Source of the DNA: Gordionus sp. m RMFG-2023
Taxonomy: Eukaryota; Nematomorpha; Gordioida; Chordodea; Parachordodidae
Assembly (NCBI RefSeq): GCF_954871325.1
Contig: NC_088775.1
Location: forward strand, 11,943,561-12,007,560
Direction of reading: 5' to 3'
Length of the DNA stretch: 64,000 nt
Within the stretch, counting starts at the first letter, position 1; every line of letters begins with the position of its first letter. Under the pieces are notes generated by a model. That model made no database searches. It saw nothing but the letters and a program-made list of their open reading frames with translations, and was not told the DNA's origin. Positions 32,791 to 43,350 of the stretch are shown here, piece by piece. Both the position numbers and the translations under genes were made by a program.

Positions 32791-33260
32791 ATTCAAATCA
32801 CATGCTTCTTTTATCCAATTATTTATACCTCTATTGCTGATATGTTTCGATATTCTTAATAATTATGTTAGAATAGCTTTAATAATAATATATTTCTATT
32901 TTTTACACCCAATGATTCCAAGTGTTGTCATCATTTTACCACCTTACATACATTGTATTAAAAATTGAAATACTTTTGCATCTACGAAGCAGTTTTGTTA
33001 TAAATTAGTGCGCTACTTTTTTCAGTAGCGGTAGTTTTAGCTGGCTACCTTTTTTAGAAAATAACGATAGCGGTAGCTCGCTATTAATTTAGAAAATAGC
33101 CAAGTAGCGCTTCAATTTTACATAATAAATACATCTAAAAATTATTAAAATATATTTTTTTGATTAAATCTAAAATTATAATCCTTTAATTTAATTTTGA
33201 AATTTATATTTAAAAATATACATTATAAAACTAGTTATCATTATAAATCTAGTTATTAAA

Positions 33261-33416
33261 AATGTGTGAGATTAGTGAAGATAGTGAAATTTCTTTGGAA
33301 AATGAGAAAAATATAGATTATCCTTTCCCAAAATTCAAAAAATACTTTAATCTTGAAGAAAAAATTACTAGTGGATATCGGTTTCAATGCAAGAAAATTT
33401 TGCCAAACACTGGTTA
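33261..33416 (+). pseudogene. hAT-2 transposase, N-terminal fragment
   Basis: An open frame starts MCEISEDSEISLENEKN and continues with FPKFKKYFNLEEK and YRFQCKK, resembling the start of a BED-type zinc finger (aromatic residues, then F-x-C). It stops within the finger, about 60 bp before the next inserted element. It is the 5' remnant of the transposase whose C-terminus lies at 38690-39111. Confidence 0.5.
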
Positions 33417-33784
33417 AAAGGCATTGAGAAAAGGTCAAAACTTTATTTTTATTTTCTATTATACAAATATAAAATGGAATATAGGAAAATAATTCCCCGG
33501 AAAAAAAATCCCGGAAATAAATACCCGGAAAAAAATTCCCATAGAAAATAATTCCCCGGAAAAAATTCCCTCTGAAAAAAATTCCCCATTTTTTAAATCC
33601 TATAAAATATTAAATTATTTTTATAAAATTAACAATATAGGAAAAAATATCCCCGGAAAAAAAATTTGAAGGAAAGTTTTAATAGAGTGGATAAAATTTA
33701 TTATTTTCTGATAGAGCAGTAACCAATATAAAAATAAAAGATTTCATTAATCTCTACAATCATGAAAATGATTTTGGGATAAAG

Positions 33785-34105
33785 GCTGAGTGACATTTTT
33801 TGAAACCGCACAAGGTAAAGGTCCATGTGACATTTTTTGAAACCGCACAAGGTAAAGGTCCATGCGACATTTTGAGGGCCGTTACTAAACGGTTAGCAGC
33901 TCGAGCAAGTTTGCAACGTCCATATGAACATCACATATTGACAATAATAGATTTATTTAACTATGCAAGAAATAATTTCTATGCGGTAAATTATATATTT
34001 GTGAGCACTAATGAATATATGAACATAGAAAGTCATCTTGAAAGCAGATTTTTGAAAGCAAAGAGAACTTCTGGAACACAAAGTTCCAAGCTTTTATTCC
34101 TCTAA
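33785..34105 (+). pseudogene. Fragment of a transposon-associated protein with a GKGPCD motif
   Basis: The reading FFETAQGKGPCDILRAVTKR, then LAARASLQRPYEHHI, resembles the A-T-S-H-G-K-G-P-C-D ... V-K-R-L-A-A-R-A-S-L-Q-R-P motif that I associate with uncharacterised, transposon-linked proteins of many invertebrates. A 37-bp unit (starting GTGACATTTTTTGAAACC) is duplicated in tandem at 33790 and 33827, then starts a third time. The frame has no obvious start and ends at 34105, so this is a partial copy. Confidence 0.45.
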
Positions 34106-35329
34106 CGAAAACAAAAGTCATAATTTATTAAAATTCCTTGGATGATTATAATATATGATATATTTAATTATAAAATTTTGATTGTATTATATGTAATGCA
34201 ATTTGAGGCAAATAAAGTTATAAATATATTTAGAATTATTTTGTCAAGTAACTTCAAGACAGAATTTAACTAAAGTCTTAAACAAAGCTCATTATTCCAG
34301 CCACTTCTCAAAAATTTTGATAAAGATTAAAAAAAAGTAAGGGCCTGTCATTTAGACATAATTTTTAAATTAACATTATTTCATAACTATTCATTAAATT
34401 AAAATATGATGATATTAATGTTAAATTTGTTCAATTTTAGCCATGTAAAGAGTGATACTCTTAACCCCATGTTTATCCCTGTCTAGGATTTTGTACAAAT
34501 ATAAAGCAGTGTGATATCTATCTACAGAAAAGAAATTTTGAAAAAAAATACCTTTTTTTTCTATGGCCATTTTCGGTTTTACACATCCGGTTTTCGATAT
34601 TAATATAATGTCCATCATATTTATTTTCATGTCATTTTAAAGAACTTTTATTAATCTACAAAATAAAATTTAAATTATTTTTCTAACATAATTATTTCTC
34701 GAGATTGAAAATGAGGTGCATTTTGTCAAAAATGTACCATTTTTCCGCGCTTTAAACGGCCATATCTTAGCGGGTAAACAGTGTTGGAAGATAAAATTTC
34801 ATTTTTTTCTTAGTTATAGTATATACTACCAGTATATAAAATTTAAGAAAAATGAAGGGGGTGGGGTTGAAACCTTGGTTGATTTGATATGGAATTTACC
34901 ATATTTTTTGGTAGCGTTCAATTACTTGAGAGAGTCTTTGAATTAAATAAGCTTTGGTAATCAGTGATTAGGATCAATACTTTTTTTGAAAATTTATAAT
35001 CAGATACAATTTTTAAAATCAATAGTATTAAACATAAAAAATTTTCATATGTTATTTTTGTCCGGGATTCAAACTGATATAAACGAACGGAACAGAATAG
35101 TGTCATAATATTCATTTTAATGTTATATATATTTTAACCCTAGTGGCTAGTTAGAAATTACCCCCCCCCCCTTCATGGTATTCAAGTCTAGATGAAAAGT
35201 GGATTACGGAAATAACCTTTCTCTTTCTAGGGAAAAATTTGTTTTCACATTTTTCTTTTCAATTTTAAATTGTAAAACCTCTTTCATAATTTTTATATAT
35301 TTCTATAAAAATCTATATCGTCACAAATA
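34106..35329. other. Uncharacterised interior of the middle element
   Basis: Open frames of 65-76 codons occur on both strands (34421-34630, 34716-34946, 34918-35115) but match nothing I recognise. Short C-tracts lie near 35160. I infer this is the decayed interior of the element whose ends are at 33476 and 38428. Confidence 0.35.
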
Positions 35330-37852
35330 CAGTGACCCCTACACTTTTTGAGGGATAGAAGCAGAATACCCCCCTAAAGTACCCCCCCCCCCCCATTGTA
35401 AATTATTTTTTGACACCAATAAATTTTAAAAATAATTTTTATTGCATCAATATTTATTATAATATAAATATAATGTAAAAAATATATGCTTTAAAAATAT
35501 TATTTTTAAATTAATAATTTAGATAAATTAGGGGAAGAGAAAGCAAAAGAATTTATAATTTTATCAATATTTAATTGTTTAAATAAATTATTTTCCATTG
35601 ATAAAATGGTTAAATTATTAAGAAATGGATCTTTCATGACACTACGAAGTCTTGTTTTAATTAGTTTAATTTTACTCATGACCCTTTCGGCAGTACATGA
35701 TGTAGTAGGAATAGTTAATAAATATTTATATAATATTGTTAAATTTGGGAAAGCAGAAAAATTTATAAGCAGATGATAAGGTAAAATAAATGAATAGTTT
35801 CTCCAGTCTGAATCATTCATCTCAGAATTATTATCATCATCAGAAGAAGCTAAATAATGTATTAGTAAAAATATTTTAATTAAATAAATTTACAATTCTC
35901 AGAATCTGACAAATCTTCTTTAACCTCTAGGTCACGAGTAATAATTACGTCCCCCGTTTTAGCCATTTTATAAATATTTCTAGACATCAACATTTCCTCA
36001 AAAACTTGATTTGTATTTAATTGATAAAATTCACAGATATCCTTGATATCATCTTTAACAATTGCCTTTTCCGCCATTCCCTTTGGGGTAAAAAATGATG
36101 TTTGACTCAAAAATTTTATCGATTCATCGTTAAATCTTTCACTAAACTGCATAATAATTAAAACAAGTGCAGCATAAAACACACTGATTTTAAAGCTAAA
36201 ATAAAATATTATATTTAATGATGAAAGTATATATATATCTCTCCTTTTGGATTGTAATGTTTGAAGTCTTGAACTTTCAAAATCAAAAGGTAAATTTCTC
36301 TTCTTCATAAAATCTTGGGCCTTTGAAAAGACATCCAAAAATTCAGTGTTATTATCTATTTTAGGATTATAAAATAATAAAAGATAATAATTTAAATTAT
36401 ACTTCTCATATTAATCAGGCAATCTTTTACCATTTGAATTTGATTTATTGCAAACCCTATATCCTTCGAAATGGTTTGCAATTTTGTACAAGACAAGCTT
36501 GTTATCAACAATATTTTATCCAAAACACATAGTGATAAAATAAAATAAAATTTTTCTATTCTATAGACTATAGCACTAGCCATAGTGGAAGTGGCAGGAT
36601 CTTCAGAATCCTTTAAATTTCCCAAAGCTGCCCTCAAAGCATCATAAAGTAGGAAAAAAATTACAATCGCCTTATATGATGTTAGCCAGCTTCTATAAAT
36701 ATAAAATAAACATTATATATCGAAACAATTAAGATAATATTACCGAGTGGTGATGCGTAAAAATCTATGTGATTTTGTCAGTAAATCACTCTGACATGTT
36801 TTGAGTACTTCATATCTTTTAACACCATTAAAATATACGTAAATTTCGTCTAATATTCCCAAGACATTTCGCAGCTCTTTTACTGATTGGCATAATTGAA
36901 CAACTATTAAATTTAATCGATGACAATAGCACCAAATAAAAGCTGCCTTTGGCGCCTCCGCTCTAATCAAAGCCTGCACTCCATTAATTCTTCCACTCAT
37001 GTTTGAGGCGCCATCATAGCTTTGCCCCACTAGGAATTCGAGGGGTAGATTCATGGAGCCAAGCTTGGATATTATATTCTTTTTAATATCGAGGCCCGTT
37101 GTATTTCCCGTACAATAAATGTCTATCAGCCTTTCAACGGGCTTAGGTATCTCGCTATTTTCAACATATCTCACTATCAAAGCTATTGCTTCTGATTTCG
37201 ATACATCATATGTGCCATCAACTATAATTGAATAGCACCTGTTGAATTCAATCTCCTTTTGAATTTTTTTTATAACCATATTTTTCATGGTTTCAATAAG
37301 AATATTTATGTTATTATATGATAACAGATTTGAATATAATTTAGATTTTAATCCCTTAATTTTTTTCTCACTTCTTCTTTCTTCATTATCTTGTATATAC
37401 ATTTTAAGAACAGGCTCAGAATCTGCAATAAGTTTAATAAGGCTCATCATATTGCCATCTTGTTGCTTGTTCCCCCAGAAGGCTTGATTGCGGGATAATC
37501 ATTTATATTTTTTTTGGTTAATATTTTTGGGCATATTTTGACAATGATCTAAAAATTATAAATGATTATATATAAGATTTAATATTTAAATTTTTACTAT
37601 TCCCTTTGATAAAATTTTAATTTTGCGCCAAATCTTGAAAGTGGAAAAATAATTTTATGATAAGAAATATCGGATAACAAACTAATTTGCTAAACATCGA
37701 CCATAAAAATTTTTAAAATAATAAAATAAAAAAATTTTTTTAAAAAAATTTTAAAATAAAAAATTAAAAAAATTAAAAAAAAAAAAGTACCCCCATAGAA
37801 ATTTATAGAAGCAGTTGCTTCGGACCCCTCCCCCCCGTTGTAGGGGTCACTG
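35330..37852 (-). mobile_element. hAT-3 DNA transposon, innermost layer
   Basis: The exact 8-bp duplication CACAAATA flanks it (35322-35329 and 37853-37860). Both ends read CAGTGACCCCTACA inward, a 14-bp perfect terminal inverted repeat, followed by long C-tracts on the outward strand. It carries a spliced minus-strand transposase gene that is still largely open. It is the most recent of the three nested insertions by position. Confidence 0.93.
35506..37450 (-). CDS. hAT-3 transposase (DUF4371/TTF-type hAT family), spliced
   Basis: Four open segments (37450-36740, 36637-36392, 36338-35880, 35820-35506) join through short GT-AG-like gaps. Blocks typical of this hAT group appear in order: SIIVDGTYDVSKSEAIALIV, FLVGQSYDGASNMSGRINGV (catalytic Asp region), FIWCYCHRLNLIVV, DPATSTMASAIVYRIEKF, FYAALVLIIMQFSERF, and the dimerisation block LTIPTTSCTAERVMSKIKLI. 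Upstream of the first Met the frame continues through QAFWGNKQQDG to a stop, and I could not find the N-terminal zinc-finger exon. The gene may therefore be N-terminally truncated or may start in an exon I missed. Confidence 0.8.
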
Positions 37853-38689
37853 CACAAATATATTCTTTTTATGCTATCTACTAAATTATAAAATAAAAAG
37901 CTATCAACCGAGTTATCAATTCTTATTTAAAGATTGCCCTTTTGGAATTAAAAAAGAATTACTCTCAACGAAAATACTAAAATAATTTTTTAGAAATATT
38001 TACGTTATTTTAGCGGCAGGATTATTTTTTGATAATTTTAAAAAAATTATTCGGGAAATTTTTTCCGGTTTTTTTATCCGGGGATTAATTTTCCCCCATA
38101 TTTAATTTAAAATCTAAAAAATGGCGAATTTATTTCCGGGGAATTATTTTCTATGGGAATTTTTTTCCTTGGAATTTTTTTCTTTGGAATTTTTTTCCAG
38201 GGGAATATTTTTCCGGGTAATTATTTTCCAAGGATTTTTTTTTCCTGGGAATTATTTTCCGGGGAATTATCTTCCAGGGGATATTTTTTCCTGGGATTTT
38301 TTTTCTGGGGAATTATTTTCCAGGGGATTTTATCCGGGGAATTATTTTCCTGGGGAATTTTTTTCCGGGGAATTATTTTCGGGGATTTTTTTCCGGTTTT
38401 TTTTCCGGGGAATTATTTTCCGCTTACCAAAATTAATGATTTATTGCTTGATTAGCCATAATTTAAATTGGCTTAATTTACAACACAATCTATAATTTAA
38501 TAAATATATTATTAATTACCTTGTGTATAATAATTATATTTTTAAAATCTTTATTTACCATAATTTAATGCTATTTTAATTTTTTTTTATAAATGAATCT
38601 AAATCTTAAATAAATTTAAATTTTGAAAATTAAAAAGGTATTCTTCTTATTTTATAATTAATACAATTTTATATAAATTAGATTTCCAG

Positions 38690-39111
38690 ATCTGTACAAA
38701 GATGATAATGTAATAGCTGCTATCGTTCATCCTAGTTTCAAGTTAAATTGGCCATACATTAATTTGACTGAATCTAAAGGGCAACTTGATAGGCTGATGG
38801 TAACGTTAAAAAATGACATGCTTAACCATGATACTAATACTATTATAGCAAGATCGAAACCGCGGCCTTCCATAGACGATTTTTTGGGAAAAAATAATAA
38901 TAATAATATTATTGAACCTCTTGATGCTTTTTTTAAATCTAAAAATACTCATTTAAATATCATTGATGATTTTTTTCATATAAAAAGTGTGTTTATTAAA
39001 TTTAATACTGCGTTGCCCTCAAGTGCTAGTGCTGAACGATTATTTAGTATGGCAAAGCTTATACTTTCTGATCGTCGAGTACAAAATGTTATTATATATA
39101 TATATATGTAA
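38690..39111 (+). pseudogene. hAT-2 transposase, C-terminal fragment
   Basis: The frame reads DNVIAAIVHPSFKLNWPY, later SKPRPSIDDFLG, and ends with the dimerisation block FNTALPSSASAERLFSMAK followed by LILSDRR. This is the C-terminal hAT signature (P-S-S-A-x-x-E-R-L-F-S). It ends in a TA-microsatellite-like stretch at a stop codon at 39111. The central part is lost or displaced by the nested insertions. Confidence 0.8.
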
Positions 39112-39311
39112 CAAATTATAGTCATGTTTTATACCAATATTTTATTTGTGGAAATAAAGTTATGTAAAAAATATTTAAAAAAAAATTAAAATAGCTAATA
39201 GCGCGCTATTTGAGAATGATAGCAGTAGCGAGAGCGCTATTTTTTTTATAAAATAGCGGTAGCGATAGCGCGCTACTTTTAAAAGTAGCGTTTAACAACA
39301 CTGCTACGAAG

Positions 39312-40217
39312 TATATAGATGGAGAATTCGCTCAAAAAAATAATTCGTTTTTTATTCATTCAAAATAAAAAGTTAGGCGAAAACCAAAACCTTCAAAAAT
39401 GTTTATTTGCTAACGGGTTCATAGCCAGGGGAGGGGGGAGGTAGGAATTTTTTTTGAAAGTATATAAAAGCAGGCGCGTTGCCAGGAGAGAGAGGAGGGG
39501 GATCACCCAGAAATAAATTGCAAATTATAAATTAATTTTGAAAAAATATATAAGGCTTTCATGAATTGTGTTTAGATTTTTATATTAAAAATTAATATTT
39601 TCCCTTGTGTATTAATATTTTATCCCGCGAAAATTTAAGGTATATTTTCCTCAGATCCAAAATGAGATACTTGAGTGCCCTTAGATAAATATCGGAATGG
39701 TTTGAAATATTTCATCTGAGACAAATACTTTATTGGGTTCAATAAGACAACAGATTTCTTTGCATTGGAATGTATAAATAAATTATTTAATCCCATAAAT
39801 TTTATGAAATATTTTTCAAATGAATAAAATGAATTTGGCGGAAACTATGAGAATCGTTGATATTATTATATTGCAACTCAAAAACTAAGAAATTGACCAT
39901 GAATTTCATGTAGTTTTTATGATAGTTGGGGAAAACACCAAGTTAGATATTGAGATTCGCAAACCTCGACTTGCACAAAGACAAGATGTTTCAATATAAA
40001 TGAGGAATCAATTGGGAATTATTATAAAATAACATTTTTATTCCATTTTTGGACATATTCTTTACTCAAATTCATAAAAGATTTGTGGTTCACCAAATGG
40101 CGCTATCTAATTTACAAATTTTATTGTCTATAAATCTTCCAGAGGAAATATTAAATCTTGGTCTAAAAAAATTATAATTGGCTGAATTTTATTCAGGGGA
40201 TATTTATGTGTCTGAAG
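39312..40217. other. Intergenic DNA without a recognised gene
   Basis: A G-rich run near 39430-39500 (CCAGGGGAGGGGGGAGG, then CAGGCGCGTTGCCAGG) looks like eroded transposon ends. Nothing else is recognisable. Confidence 0.4.
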
Positions 40218-40662
40218 TAGAGGTTTGCATTGGGCGGATTTTTAGTCCACCCGGTCTCGCCCGCTCATATTTCTGGCGGGCGTGGTCGGATTTTCTAAAA
40301 TATTTTTAACATTTGGCGGGTGGCGGGCGGGTTAAATTAAATTGTAAAGTAATGAGCCGGCATGGGCGGGTAAATTTTTAATATTTTTCAGGCGAAATGA
40401 GCAGAACAGACTTCAATTTATTAAAAATAATAGTTTTATTTCTAATATTGTATGTTTAATTAAAAATATATTAAAATATACAAATAAAGAGTCAAACCAG
40501 TCATTAAAATAATTTTTAAGCATTAGGCGGGCGGGTTAAATAAAATTTATAGATAAATGAACAGTAGGGGGGGGGGGGGGGTAATATTTAAAAAAATATA
40601 TATAAATGGGCGAGCGGACGGATTTAAAAGGTTTAAAACAACGAGTGAGAGGGCGACCTCTA
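40218..40662. mobile_element. hAT-type MITE with GGCGGGC-rich ends
   Basis: Ends are TAGAGGTTTGCATTGGGCGG and, complementary, TAGAGGTCGCCCTCTCAC. Flanks are GTCTGAAG and ATCTGAAG (40210-40217 and 40663-40670), 7 of 8 bases equal. The interior has GGCGGGTGGCGGGCGGG and a G-homopolymer near 40566-40580, and no coding region. Confidence 0.75.
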
Positions 40663-41278
40663 ATCTGAAGGGATTTCAGAATTTAAATCTTGGTTCAGAA
40701 GATTAATTACACTAGATAATTAGTTTTAAAATATAATTTGTAGTTTTTTTCCATATACATTAAAACTACTATATATTTTGAAGCAAAAATGAAAGAACTT
40801 TTTCGTTATTATAAAAAATAAAAATTTAGCTTAAAGTACCACATCAGAAATTAGGTTAATTAGCCTTAAATATTTATTGAAATTTAATCCCAAGTGCAAA
40901 ATAAATTATTCAAAAATTGACGCAATCACATAGACGGTTAAATTTTCACTTATGAACCATATTCAACATTTTAAATAATGATATTTTAATCTAATATTTA
41001 TTGTTATTTACTTATCTTTTTTTAAATTTAGCTATAAATATTTTTAAACAATATTATATTTTTTCTTAAATATTTTTTTTCAAATATTTATTTATGTGTC
41101 CTTAATTGTTATTATTTCACTATATATTACCCCCCCCCCCATACAGAATTTTTACCTACGCGCTTTGCTGAGTAATGGCAAAAACGACTTGTGGTTCAAT
41201 TTCATCTGAATGCGGAGCCCCCAGTTTCTAATTAAACATATGAAAATTTTTGAATCTGAATAAATTTTAGATATATAT

Positions 41279-41452
41279 CAGTGTTGTTAGAGTGGCGCGC
41301 TACTTTTTCAGTGGCGGTAGCTTTAGAGCGCTACTTTTTAAAAAAAATAGCGATATCGGTAAGTCTCTATTAATTTAGAAGGTAGAGATAGCGCGCTGCC
41401 TTCTCTGTAAGACGGTAGAGATATCGCTATTTAAAAGTGGCGTTTAACAATG
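41279..41452. mobile_element. Miniature derivative of hAT-2
   Basis: The sequence begins CAGTGTTGTTAGAGTGGCG and repeats the GCGCTACTTTTT and GGTAGAGATA subterminal motifs of hAT-2, ending in AAAGTGGCGTTTAACAATG. At 174 bp it is essentially only the two ends joined. Flanks are TA-rich, so an 8-bp duplication cannot be verified. Confidence 0.65.
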
Positions 41453-42220
41453 TATATATTTAAGGAATGGGAAACAATGTTTTTACAACCGTTCCAGAAT
41501 ATTTCGAAAGGAAATATAATTAATTTAAATCTATTATATAAATAAATATAATATTTATGATAGCTCGTCACGGTTCACTTTTGCAATTGCATCGCATATC
41601 AATTTTTATTTTTAAAACATTTGACTAAGAATTGTAAATATAAATATTGTTTTTTTTTGGTTTCATCAAATTTAAAATAATTTTAACTATTCTTGCTATA
41701 AAATTAATGTTTATGAAATAAATGTCCTAAATTTCAAGGACAATATTCTGTTACCAGGTGAGTGTTGAAAGGTATTTTTCAATATTAATTTATAATTAAC
41801 AACTGTTGAAATCAGAGTTTGAATTCTGGATAAATCTAGTAATCAGAACCGAAACCCCTCTTTAAAAAATTTATAGGAACCAGAATATAAAAAAATATTA
41901 AATTGTTTATTATACTATAAGTTGCAGTTATACAACATATTGGGATCCGATCCGTTGATTTTTTCCCAAATAAAAGTTCCTATTTTCCATATTTTTTACT
42001 ATTAATGAAGCATGGCATCATTAATCTATTCACTCGAATTTTATCATACATTTTTATTTATTAACTTATAAAATATAAAATAATAAATTATTGTCTTTCT
42101 AAACTCATATTTTTTAGCGTGGTAAATTGTATTATAAATATAATTAGACGTGATTACATGTTTCAAGGATTCGATTTTAACCCAAAACTATATAAAATTG
42201 ATGATTTAGGTTTGGTCTGA
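41453..42220. other. AT-rich spacer downstream of the unknown gene
   Basis: No gene or repeat end was recognised here. It should hold the 3' untranslated region of the minus-strand gene that ends at 42221. Confidence 0.4.
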
Positions 42221-43350
42221 TTAGAAGGTTAAAATATTAGTAGCTAAGAGTACCTTCCTTAAAGCATTTAAATCATTTATAGCGTGGTCAATTTTGCTTA
42301 ATTCGTAGTTTGCGGGCTTCCCAAAGGTATCATCAACATTTATCGAATTAGATGACCGAAGAGTTGGGGAATGATTTGTGGATACTTCGTTGAATTTAGA
42401 AATATATTGATAAGCGTTTTTATAAGGCGAAGATAACATGGCGCTCCATTTTTTGGTAATATTTTTGGCCCCTAAATTCGGTAAATAATTTTTTAATGTT
42501 GAAAAAATGTTCATGGTTACGGGGATTGACGGGTTTGAAATATGTGTAGTATAAGCTACATATTTGTAAGGTACGATAAAGGGGGTCACGGAAGAATATG
42601 AAAAAATAGTAGCAATCGGCTTTGGAATTTTTGCCAAATTACTTTCATTAAATTGATTGCCATATTCATCTTTTTCCACTACCTTGGTCTTCAACTCATC
42701 ATCATTTTCCTGGCAATCCAAGGGATCTATAAGAAAAAGAATCCCAGGAAATTTTTTTAACGAATTGAGATGACTAAAAGTAGTTACTTCTGTATCAATT
42801 ATAGGTTCGTCTAATATTTTCCATATGCTACTATCCTTAGGCGATGTTTTCGTATCATTAAAATTCAAAACCAGCCGTTGAGCTATTGGTACCATCCTGA
42901 ATAGATCCTTATTCAATTTTGAAAATACATCGTTATTTTTTATTGGTATCAACTCATCCTGTAATATTGTATCGGATTTTAGAATGATTTTTTTCTTACA
43001 ACGCCGCCTTCTGATAACAATAGTGTGGTTTCCCAAATTTAATGGTTTTGACTGTTTATCTTCCATGTCCATATTTTGAAATGTGTCTCGATTAGTCTGT
43101 TGTACCTGTTCAAATTGTTTCCAGGATATTGAAATCGGGTTATCTGTAAAAATTAGATTTTTATTAGGTATTAAAACAATTATATACTTTCACCTAATGA
43201 GGGTGTCGAACCTTTGAATGGCTTTTAATAAAAAAAATATAATTTCTGTATATTTATATCGATTACCTTTACTGAAGAATTTGAATTATTTGAACCTGCG
43301 TCAAACCATAATGGAAAATGTGTTGTTCTATCTATCATTAATTCGGCCAT
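42221..43350 (-). CDS. Unrecognised protein, 3 exons, 344 aa
   Basis: Exons on the minus strand are 43350-43267, 43221-43194 (28 nt) and 43143-42221, with GT-AG introns of 45 and 50 nt and a consistent frame (1035 nt). The start is the first ATG of exon 1 (MAELMIDRTTHFPLWFDAG). Features seen: an Asn/Ser-rich stretch at 20-27, a basic cluster RRRRCKKK at 82-89 that could be a nuclear localisation signal, a hydrophobic strand FPGILFLIDPLD near the middle, and a Ser/Asn-rich region before a C-terminal helix-like segment (LSKIDHAINDLNALRKVLLA). No membrane helix or signal peptide is evident. Composition and tiny introns match the host genes, and no transposase motif is present. I do not recognise the family. 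The assignment of exons 1 and 2 is inferred from splice signals. Confidence 0.6.

Larger units (their letters stand above)
33476..38428. mobile_element. Middle element with GGAAAATAATTCCCC arrays at both ends
   Basis: The left part (33476-33670) and right part (38030-38428) consist of degenerate repeats of GGAAAATAATTCCCCGG in opposite orientation, so the two arrays could pair as a long stem. This is like a foldback element with repetitive ends. No target duplication was found at its limits, which are therefore approximate. Between the arrays lie a conserved protein fragment (33785-34105), about 1.2 kb of uncharacterised DNA and the hAT-3 insertion. Confidence 0.6.
32990..39303 (+). mobile_element. 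hAT-2 DNA transposon, outer layer of a three-level nest
   Basis: The exact 8-bp duplication CTACGAAG flanks it (32982-32989 and 39304-39311). Ends are CAGTTTTGTTATAAATTAG on the left and, complementary, CAGTGTTGTTAAACGCTAC on the right. Subterminal regions repeat GCGGTAGCGATAGCGCGCTA-like motifs in opposite orientation at the two ends. It keeps plus-strand transposase pieces at both ends (33261-33416 and 38690-39111). Between them is a second element (about 33476-38428), itself interrupted by hAT-3 (35330-37852). A 174-bp MITE of this family is at 41279. Confidence 0.88.

Noticed and set aside
33001-33120. Regulatory element suggested by repeated GCGGTAGC motifs
   Set aside because: The same motifs recur in opposite orientation at 39190-39300 and in the MITE at 41279, so they are subterminal repeats of hAT-2.
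38121-38495. Two overlapping open frames rich in Phe, Gly and Ser
   Set aside because: They are translations of the CCGGGGAATTATTTTCC repeat array at the end of the middle transposon, not a protein gene.
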